Shown here one piece after another: positions 14,847 through 21,069 of a stretch of DNA of 64,000 nucleotides (the stretch's first letter is position 1; every line of letters begins with the position of its first letter). The position numbers were made by a program, and so were the translations under genes. Below the pieces are notes generated by a model. The model ran no database searches. It saw nothing but the letters and a program-made list of their open reading frames with translations, and had not been told where the DNA came from. Source of the DNA: Candidatus Micrarchaeota archaeon RBG_16_49_10 (lineage in GTDB: Archaea > Aenigmatarchaeota > Aenigmatarchaeia > CG10238-14); the NCBI GenBank assembly GCA_001784635.1, contig MFRS01000003.1, positions 63,774-127,773 on the forward strand, read 5' to 3'.

Positions 14847-15198
14847 AAAAACGCTTGTAATTTTGTGTTTAGTAGTTTCGTTTATAGGTTTATTAGTTAT
14901 GTTTATCTCCAACAAAATTTTTGAGCCAAAAGTAATCAAAATATCGCAAATAGAAAAGGATATGAATAGTGTTTTAATTGAGGGTGTTATAACACAAAAA
15001 GAAGTTAGTGAGTCAGGCACAATTTTTTTAAAAATAGAAGATGAGTCAGGCTCTATTGAAGCTGTTATTTTCAAAAACAGTATAAAAAATATAGAAAACT
15101 TTAAGGAAGGTGATAAAATAAAAATTCAAGGGAAGCCGGAAATATATAAAGACTCCCTTGAAATAATTGTATACAAAATGGTTAAAAATCCTCTTTAG
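14839..15198 (+). CDS. Membrane-anchored OB-fold nucleic-acid-binding protein
   Basis: A 119-residue protein with an N-terminal transmembrane helix (about residues 5-24) and a C-terminal OB fold of the tRNA_anti type: SVLIEGVITQKEV, FLKIEDESGSIEAVIF and GDKIKIQGKPEIYKDSLEIIV. Such domains bind single-stranded nucleic acids or act in nuclease partners. Tethering to the membrane is unusual. It overlaps thpR by 8 bp, implying coupled translation, and its 3' end overlaps the convergent dnaG by 17 bp. Confidence 0.7.
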   Translation: MNEKTLVILCLVVSFIGLLVMFISNKIFEPKVIKISQIEKDMNSVLIEGVITQKEVSESGTIFLKIEDESGSIEAVIFKNSIKNIENFKEGDKIKIQGKPEIYKDSLEIIVYKMVKNPL

Positions 15199-16306
15199 AG
15201 TATATCTTTACCGATTTTGATTTGTATTCCTTGTCTTTTGAATTCCCGATTAGATACCTAATGTTAAAATTTTCACATATGTTAATTATTTCCTCGTTTA
15301 TGTCACTGTCAATCAAAACCATTTCTACGTCTTTGAGGTTTTTGTTTTCTAGGTTAAATTGTTTAATTGGCAACTTGTTCAAAAGCTTCATATTTCTGTC
15401 AAATAAATAGGCTGCTTTTGTTCCAACCATCTTCTGCAGTATGTTCCTTATTTTTTTCTTGTTTTCTTCACTAAGATCTTTCCTAGAGTCAGAAAAGATA
15501 TGCTCGAAAGGTATCTTTTCTCTTAAGGCAGAATAGATTTCCTTTCTGGTCAACTCCTCAACTTCCTTTCCCTCAGGGGCCCTAGCTACAAAATCTATGT
15601 TGGTCAGTTGGGTTATTTCTTTTAATATCAAATCACCACCCCTGTCGCCATCTAGAAAGAATGTCGTCGTCTTCTGTCTGCAAAGGTCTATTATTTGTGA
15701 AGGTATGGTAGCACCTCCCATCGCTACGACGTTTTTAATTCCATTTTTCAGTAAATTTACGACATCGGCTCTACCTTCAACTACAATAACCTCGTCGGCC
15801 TTATCAACTTCTGGCCCCGCAACTAGATTGTTATAGGTAACCACCTCTGCAGCCCTGACTGACTCTTTTATGTTTTCTGTTAGTTTTGCCGTTTCAGGCA
15901 TTTCCTCTTCCATTATTTTTTTCAGGATTCGTTTTGCCCTATCAACAACGTAATCTCTTTTCAAAGCCCTGATATCCTTTACGCCCCTTATTTTTATATC
16001 GGACTCGCAAGGCCCTATCCTTTCGATGGTTTCGATCGCTGCGGCTATTAGAGCGGTCTCAGAGCCGTCCAAACTTGAAGGTATTTCAATTTTCCCTTTT
16101 GTTTTTCCTTTGGAAGTAGAAATGTTGACATCAATTCTACCTATTCTCCCAGTTCTCTGCAACTCCCTTAAATCCAAGTCAACTCCCAATAAACCCTCTG
16201 TTTGACCAAAAATAGCTCCTATAACATCTGGTTTTTCAACAACACCTTCTGCGCTGAAATCCGCCTCTATCAAATATTTTATTGTAGATTGCGCTAATTT
16301 CCCCAT
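15182..16306 (-). CDS. dnaG: DnaG-type primase
   Basis: About 374 residues. Archaeal DnaG, which can prime DNA and is also a stable subunit of the archaeal RNA exosome. It begins GKLAQSTIKYLIEADFSAEGVVEKPD, the family start, with the conserved VDLDLRELQ... segment; the Toprim domain shows VVEGRADVVNLL (catalytic Glu) and FLDGDRGGDL (DxD). No zinc-binding domain, as is normal for archaeal DnaG. ATG 16306 is used because GGAGG ends 9 bases upstream. It fits both the replication genes here and the exosome genes at 45-48 kb. Confidence 0.94.
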   Translation of the reverse strand: MGKLAQSTIKYLIEADFSAEGVVEKPDVIGAIFGQTEGLLGVDLDLRELQRTGRIGRIDVNISTSKGKTKGKIEIPSSLDGSETALIAAAIETIERIGPCESDIKIRGVKDIRALKRDYVVDRAKRILKKIMEEEMPETAKLTENIKESVRAAEVVTYNNLVAGPEVDKADEVIVVEGRADVVNLLKNGIKNVVAMGGATIPSQIIDLCRQKTTTFFLDGDRGGDLILKEITQLTNIDFVARAPEGKEVEELTRKEIYSALREKIPFEHIFSDSRKDLSEENKKKIRNILQKMVGTKAAYLFDRNMKLLNKLPIKQFNLENKNLKDVEMVLIDSDINEEIINICENFNIRYLIGNSKDKEYKSKSVKIYSKEDF

Positions 16307-16354
16307 AATAATCATCCTCCGTGTTTTCTTATTGATTTTTAGCGACCAACAAAA

Positions 16355-16371
16355 GCTCCGTATATTGGAGC
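16355..16371 (-). terminator. Hairpin followed by TTTT; terminator or dnaG leader element
   Basis: Read on the minus strand, GCTCC-AATATAC-GGAGC forms a 5-bp GC-rich stem followed by TTTTG. It lies downstream of the CBS-domain gene and upstream of dnaG on the same strand, so it could end the CBS transcript or form a leader structure for dnaG. Archaeal termination does not require hairpins, so confidence is low. Confidence 0.3.
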
Positions 16372-16452
16372 CACATCTAAACTATCCTTTAAAAAATAGT
16401 TGATGAACATGATGGTCACTATCATTTATATTGTTAACGATATTTATTTAAA

Positions 16453-16995
16453 CTACAATGAAGTCCTGCAAAAACCACAAAACCATTTGTTTTTGGCAAT
16501 CATCAAATCATCCGAGTAATTGCCGCATTTTTCACAAACACCAGACGTGGTTGTTTCTTTTATAAATGGCTCGTGCTCCTTCATCTTAAACCTCAGCTCT
16601 AATATGTCGAACATCTCTGGGGACAACCTGGCTATGTCTGTGTTCGTAACCATACCAACTATTTTCCCGTTTTCTAAGACAGGAAATCTCCTTATTTTAT
16701 GTTTCTGCATTTTGTTTATAACTTCGTTTATAGAATCGTCTGGTTTGACATAAATAATTGGGGACTTCATAATGTCTTTTGTTTTTAGTTTTTTCGGGTC
16801 TTTTGCCGCCGCAACAACGTCTGTTATTATGTCTCTTTCGGTTATAATCCCAACGGGTTTGTTTTTATTGACAATTATGAGGGAACCAACCCTTTTAGAT
16901 GCCATAATCTTAGTGGATTGCTGTACTGTGTCGTTGACGTCGGCTGTAAAGAGTTTTTTTGTCATGACCTCTTTTACTTTTATTTCAATGGCCAC
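16453..16995 (-). CDS. CBS-pair protein with C-terminal zinc ribbon
   Basis: A 180-residue protein with two CBS domains (about residues 8-62 and 72-128; landmarks VKEVMTKKLFTADVNDTV, GIITERDI, TKDIMKSP, GMVTNTDIARL) and a C-terminal zinc ribbon (CEKCGNYSDDL...CGFC). CBS pairs bind adenine nucleotides and sense energy state. This architecture is common in archaea. The start is GTG 16995. Regulatory target unknown. Confidence 0.85.
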   Translation of the reverse strand: MAIEIKVKEVMTKKLFTADVNDTVQQSTKIMASKRVGSLIIVNKNKPVGIITERDIITDVVAAAKDPKKLKTKDIMKSPIIYVKPDDSINEVINKMQKHKIRRFPVLENGKIVGMVTNTDIARLSPEMFDILELRFKMKEHEPFIKETTTSGVCEKCGNYSDDLMIAKNKWFCGFCRTSL

Positions 16996-17041
16996 TTTAT
17001 CACTAATTTTAATAAGGTTTTAAATTATTAAATAATTGTCT

Positions 17042-17407
17042 ATGATAAAAACTTACACGAAGGGCGCCAACGCTGAGAGGGAATTGGCCAATATATTCAA
17101 ACAAAGGGGTTTTGTCGTTATAAGAGCCGCTGGGTCTGGAGGCAGCATATCTACCCCTGACTTGGTTGTGATTAAAAAAGGCCTTATTCTGGCTTTCGAG
17201 ATAAAATCCTGGTCAAGGAAGCCCAGTTTAAAGAACGAGGAGATGTTGGACTTCAAGGAATGGTGTGAGGTCGCGGGCTGCCTTGGTTTCTTCGTCTGGA
17301 GAAGGAAGGGTGGTGATTGGGTTTTTCTGGATATTAAAAAGTATAACGGGGGTGTCATGAACGGTGGGTTGGGTCTTGAGGATCTGTTTTTCAATATTAA
17401 TTTTTAA
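17042..17407 (+). CDS. hjc: Holliday junction resolvase Hjc
   Basis: A 121-residue archaeal resolvase of the restriction-endonuclease-like fold. Catalytic residues are visible: the conserved Glu in KGANAERELANIF, Asp in STPDLVVIKKG and the E-x-K pair in LAFEIKSW, preceded by the loop RAAGSGGS. It cuts four-way junctions in recombinational repair. ATG 17042 (MIKTYTKGANAEREL) matches the family start; an in-frame TTG at 17036 is less likely. Its 3' end overlaps the convergent next gene by 4 bases. Confidence 0.95.
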   Translation: MIKTYTKGANAERELANIFKQRGFVVIRAAGSGGSISTPDLVVIKKGLILAFEIKSWSRKPSLKNEEMLDFKEWCEVAGCLGFFVWRRKGGDWVFLDIKKYNGGVMNGGLGLEDLFFNINF

Positions 17408-17889
17408 CTTTTATAACCAAATTTCCTCAGAAGCTCTTTCCTCTCCTTTATGTCGTTCTCTTTTTCTATTCCCTTGCTCGCAGAGCCGTCTATAACACCT
17501 ATAACTCCCCTATTCCCTTCTTTGTTCTCCATTAAAATTATTTCTATGGGGTTCGCAGTGGCCGCAAATATATTCACAACCTCGTAAACGTCCTTAATCC
17601 TATTCAAAATGTTGATTGGGTAGGCATTTTTTATAAATATTACAAAAAAATGACCCGCTGAAACTTCAAAAGCCAACTCCGCCGCTTTTTTTTGTAAAAT
17701 CTTATCATTACCGGAATGTCTGACAAGGCACGGGCCGCTAGCTTCACAGAAGCCAAGGCCAAATTTTACGTTGGGTACTGTATTCACTATAGCCTCGTGG
17801 ATGTCCTCGACTGTTTTTATGAAATGGCTCTGGCCTATGATAACGTTGCACTCGGGGGGTACATTAACTTTAACGTTGATAATTTTCAT
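17404..17889 (-). CDS. Adenosine-specific kinase (DUF355 family)
   Basis: A 161-residue archaeal-type adenosine kinase-like protein (Adenosine_kin family, PAE2307-like). Strong family blocks are GFCEASGPCLVRHSGND, GHFFVIFIKNAYPINILN, IFAATANPIEII and GVIGVIDGSASKGIE; the C-terminus RKELLRKFGYKS is also characteristic. The known homologues phosphorylate adenosine to AMP, although physiological function is little studied. Length is normal. It is convergent with hjc. Confidence 0.9.
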   Translation of the reverse strand: MKIINVKVNVPPECNVIIGQSHFIKTVEDIHEAIVNTVPNVKFGLGFCEASGPCLVRHSGNDKILQKKAAELAFEVSAGHFFVIFIKNAYPINILNRIKDVYEVVNIFAATANPIEIILMENKEGNRGVIGVIDGSASKGIEKENDIKERKELLRKFGYKS

Positions 17890-17943
17890 TCGCCCACCAT
17901 AATTAATTAAAACTATCTTTAATATAAGTTATAAGGTGTTTTG

Positions 17944-18627
17944 ATGAACTTTTTAGCTATAGGGGACCACCATAACGATATTGAGAACAACCTTTCATAT
18001 ATGGATAAAGTGCAAGAGGTTGGTTTTGACGCCATTTTGTATATGGGGGATTTCACAGATGTAAAACAACAGAGGGGTTTTGATCAGGTGGATATAGCTA
18101 GAATAATAATAGAGGGGTTAAAGGTTTTTAAAAAACCTATTTTTGCGGTTCCGGGAAACAATGATAATTGGGACGTTGTTAGATTATTAGAGAAAGAAAA
18201 AATAAGCGTTCATGGGAAAGGGAAGGTTTGGGGTGATTTTGGTGTATTTGGTTTTGGTGGTGCAAAAACCCCGTTCAACACCACAATAGAACCTAGCGAT
18301 AGCGACCTTAAACAAGGACTTGAAAAGGCTTTTAGTAATGTAAAAGATTGTAAATATAAAATACAAATCACACACAACCCACCCAGACAAACCAAAGTCG
18401 ATATGATAAGAAGTGGTGTTCATGTTGGTTCAGATGTTGTAAGATCTTTTACCGAAGAAAAAAACCCTGAACTGGTTGTTTGCGGTCATATTCATGAATC
18501 AAGGGGGGTTGATATGTTGAAGAAAATTTTCCTTATAAACCCTGGGAGATTTCCTGAAGGATATTTTGGGTTGGTAAATTTTGAAGATGGTGTCGTCACT
18601 GGGAGGGTATTGAATTTAATTTATTAG
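17944..18627 (+). CDS. Calcineurin-like metallophosphoesterase
   Basis: A 227-residue metallophosphoesterase. The metal-binding blocks are complete: GDHHND (N-terminus), GDFTD, GNNDN, THNPP and GHIHESRG. This is a single-domain archaeal type, similar in layout to YfcE/MJ0936. Substrate unknown. ATG 17944 follows AAGGTG. It is of interest because the nearby polymerase small subunit has lost exactly these motifs, but this protein has no DP1-type N-terminal or OB domain, so it is not a separated half of it. Confidence 0.85.
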   Translation: MNFLAIGDHHNDIENNLSYMDKVQEVGFDAILYMGDFTDVKQQRGFDQVDIARIIIEGLKVFKKPIFAVPGNNDNWDVVRLLEKEKISVHGKGKVWGDFGVFGFGGAKTPFNTTIEPSDSDLKQGLEKAFSNVKDCKYKIQITHNPPRQTKVDMIRSGVHVGSDVVRSFTEEKNPELVVCGHIHESRGVDMLKKIFLINPGRFPEGYFGLVNFEDGVVTGRVLNLIY

Positions 18628-18628
18628 A

Positions 18629-18653
18629 CACACCTAGTCGTTTCCTGTGGAAC
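18629..18653 (-). repeat. ORB-like origin box 1
   Basis: Read on the minus strand it gives GTTCCACAGGAAAC followed by GACTAGGTGTG. The dyad-like TTCCACAGGAA core and the downstream G-rich GGTGTG match the general archaeal origin recognition box recognised by Orc1/Cdc6, and match the other three boxes in this window. Confidence 0.7.
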
Positions 18654-18768
18654 TGTTTTTTTAAAAAAATAAAAATTCAAGTCATTAAAATTAAAATTCT
18701 AATTTTACTACTGTATAATAATATAATAATATAACATTGTTATATCAGTATATATAAATAATAAAAAA

Positions 18769-18796
18769 CTCCACTCGAAACAATGGGGTGTGAGGT
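18769..18796 (+). repeat. ORB-like origin box 2
   Basis: CTCCACTCGAAAC followed by AATGGGGTGTGAGGT. It points in the opposite direction from box 1, on the other side of the A/T tract. The GGGGTGTGA segment is identical to box 3. Confidence 0.75.
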
Positions 18797-18853
18797 ATAT
18801 ATTTTTTCCAATAGAAACGGTTTTATTTCCACAGGAACATATTATAAAATATT

Positions 18854-20065
18854 ATGACAAAAGACGTCCAGACCATATTTCAAGAATTCATACAAAAAAA
18901 GAATCAGGTGTTCAAAAACAGAGAAATGTTGAATTCCCACTTCACACCAAACACAATACCCTACAGGGACACACAAATCAACGTTCTAGCCTCTATATTA
19001 GCCCCTTCTCTTAAAAACAGCAGGCCCTCCAACATTTTTATTTATGGGATGACCGGCACAGGAAAAACCCTTGTGTCTAAGTTTGTGACGAACGAATTGG
19101 AGAGGATGTCAGCCCAGAACAACACCCAAATTAAAATATTATACGTCAACTGCAAAATGAAGAAAGTCGCGGACACCGAGTATAGGCTTATAGCCGAACT
19201 CACAAGGATGTTGGGCCAGGAAATACCGATAACAGGTCTGCCGACAAAACATGTATACCAAACTTTTTTTAACATCGTAGACTCAAAAGATTGGTGTGTT
19301 GTCATTATTTTGGACGAAATAGACTATTTAGTGGAAAAAATGGGCGATGGTTTTCTTTACAACCTAACACGAATAAATCAGGAGCTGGTTAACTCAAAAG
19401 TTTCAATACTTGGTATCACAAACGACCTAAATTTCATAGATATTTTAGACCCAAGGGTTAAAAGCTCTTTGGGGGAGGAGGAAATTTTATTCACACCCTA
19501 TAACGCGGTTGAACTTCAGGAGATATTGAAACAAAGATCGGCAGAGGGCTTCATAGACGGGGTTTTGTCAGAAGAGGTGATACCCAAATGCGCAGCTTTA
19601 GCCGCCCAAGAGCACGGTGATGCCAGAAGAGCCCTAGACTTATTGAGAATAGCAGGTGAATTGTGTGAGAGAGAAAATGAAAAGCAAATCACGGAAAAAC
19701 ATGTTGACACAGCCCTAGAAAAAATAGATTATGACAGAGTAACAGAAGTGGTCAAATCACTACCCAAACAGTCTAAACTAGTTTTATGGTCAATTATAAA
19801 TTTGGTCGATAACAACCACGAAGACATACAAACCGGCGACGTCTACGGTGTTTACGAAGAGAAATGCAAGAGTTGTGGTTTACATCCCCTCACCCAAAGG
19901 AGGCTTTCAGATTTGATTTCAGAGTTGGATATGATGGGTATAATAAACGCTAAGGTCATCTCTATGGGGAGATATGGCAGGACGAGGAAAATTACACTTA
20001 GCGTCTCGCTAAACATTAAACAGAAAATAATAGAAAAACTTGAATCAACCTTAACTGTTTGTTAG
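18854..20065 (+). CDS. orc1: Orc1/Cdc6 origin-binding initiator
   Basis: A 403-residue AAA+ initiator. Walker A GMTGTGKT (65-72), Walker B LDEID (about 153-157), sensor 1 GITNDLNF and sensor 2 HGDARRALDLL are intact; the C-terminal winged helix (about 310-400) contains RRLSDLISELDMMGII. It binds ORB boxes and loads MCM. It starts right after the origin, with TATA-like ATTATAAAATATT upstream, and heads a three-gene cluster: only 16 bp to the DP1-like gene and 4 bp from there to polB. Confidence 0.95.
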   Translation: MTKDVQTIFQEFIQKKNQVFKNREMLNSHFTPNTIPYRDTQINVLASILAPSLKNSRPSNIFIYGMTGTGKTLVSKFVTNELERMSAQNNTQIKILYVNCKMKKVADTEYRLIAELTRMLGQEIPITGLPTKHVYQTFFNIVDSKDWCVVIILDEIDYLVEKMGDGFLYNLTRINQELVNSKVSILGITNDLNFIDILDPRVKSSLGEEEILFTPYNAVELQEILKQRSAEGFIDGVLSEEVIPKCAALAAQEHGDARRALDLLRIAGELCERENEKQITEKHVDTALEKIDYDRVTEVVKSLPKQSKLVLWSIINLVDNNHEDIQTGDVYGVYEEKCKSCGLHPLTQRRLSDLISELDMMGIINAKVISMGRYGRTRKITLSVSLNIKQKIIEKLESTLTVC

Positions 20066-20081
20066 TTTTGGTGGTGATTTT

Positions 20082-21065
20082 ATGGAAGACAAAGAAATAA
20101 TAGACATTTTCATAAAAAACGGCTTCCAACTATCCCACGAAGTCTTAGAAATAATAAAAACCAACCCCGAGCACTTTTTGGTTGAATTTAAAAAATTAAA
20201 ACCAAGGCCTTTTATAATAACAAAAAGGCACCTCGAAGAAATTAGTAGAAATGTAAAACCGTCACTTACTGTTAAAAAACTAAACACAAACGGCGAAAAC
20301 ACCATAAATCAACTAAACAAATCTTACATCACCCATTATAAAAAAATAAAAGAAAAAATTATCGAAAGCTATTCTCCTGAAAATTTAATTTCTATCAATA
20401 ACATCCCTGAAGAAAAGAAGCCCTTTTCCGTAATATGCATGGTGAGAGAAAAGGGGGATAAACATATTTTAGCCGAGGATTCAACAGGAGATACCCACAT
20501 TTATTTTGAAGAAGAAAAGGAAGGAGAAAACATTGATGTGGGCGACGTTCTAGGGTTTATTTGTGAGTCTGACGGGAAGAAAACAGTCCTCAAAAAAACA
20601 TATTTTCCCTTCCCAAAAATAGATCGGCAAGTGAAAAAAACATCTTACCCGTTGTCAATAGGTATATTTTATGACAATTTTATAGAGCAATCTAATATAA
20701 ACATTTTATACACAGATAATGAAAAATCTAAATCAGAAAATATTGTTTTGGTCGGCGAAGATTTTTCACCTACCCTATACATGCTGGATGGCTTTGAAAT
20801 TTTAATATTACCAAAAAACCCACAACCCAAAAACAAAATACTGAAGATAGTAGATCAATTGATATTTTGGGGCCCCGGGAAAACGCAAATCCTCGATTTG
20901 GACAGCCCCCCCGACCTGATAATAACCAGTTCAGCCGAGCATTTTCACCTAAACTATAAAAACACCACCATAGTCTCAATATCTGGCCCAGAAAATTATT
21001 TTAAAATAGATATGAATACACGCGAGATTCTAGAGTATAAGGTAAATTTATTAGAGGCGAAATAA
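20082..21065 (+). CDS. DP1-like DNA polymerase B-subunit with inactivated phosphoesterase
   Basis: 327 residues, half the length of a typical PolD small subunit. Residues 1-58 match the DP1 N-terminal helical domain in layout (IIDIFIKNGFQLSHEVLEII, then RPFIITKRHLEEI). An OB fold follows at about 105-180 (FSVICMVREKGDKHILAEDS, then DVGDVLGFICES and YFPFPKIDR), in the same place as in DP1. The C-terminal 145 residues should be the phosphoesterase domain, but no DxH, GDxxD, GNHD or GHxH signature is present, so it appears catalytically dead, as in eukaryotic polymerase B subunits. GGTGAT precedes the ATG. The adjacent polB is the likely partner. Assignment rests on my recollection of DP1 sequences. 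Confidence 0.75.
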   Translation: MEDKEIIDIFIKNGFQLSHEVLEIIKTNPEHFLVEFKKLKPRPFIITKRHLEEISRNVKPSLTVKKLNTNGENTINQLNKSYITHYKKIKEKIIESYSPENLISINNIPEEKKPFSVICMVREKGDKHILAEDSTGDTHIYFEEEKEGENIDVGDVLGFICESDGKKTVLKKTYFPFPKIDRQVKKTSYPLSIGIFYDNFIEQSNINILYTDNEKSKSENIVLVGEDFSPTLYMLDGFEILILPKNPQPKNKILKIVDQLIFWGPGKTQILDLDSPPDLIITSSAEHFHLNYKNTTIVSISGPENYFKIDMNTREILEYKVNLLEAK

Positions 21066-21069
21066 AAAC

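Larger units (their letters stand above)
18629..18853 (+). other. Putative replication origin upstream of orc1/cdc6
   Basis: A 225-bp intergenic region directly upstream of orc1. Two ORB-like boxes in opposite orientation (18629-18653 and 18769-18796) flank about 115 bp that is almost pure A/T (18654-18768), as expected of a duplex-unwinding element. Two further half-boxes follow at 18805-18820 and 18826-18838. Inverted ORB boxes around an AT-rich core beside cdc6 is the classical archaeal origin plan. Confidence 0.8.

Noticed and set aside
17944..18627. The metallophosphoesterase as the missing active half of the DP1-like subunit
   Set aside because: It is a complete small stand-alone phosphoesterase with its own start and no OB or DP1 N-terminal domain; it lies upstream of the origin and of orc1.
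18654..18768. CRISPR leader or array in the A/T-rich region before orc1
   Set aside because: No regularly spaced repeats; the flanking boxes are of ORB type and opposite in orientation.
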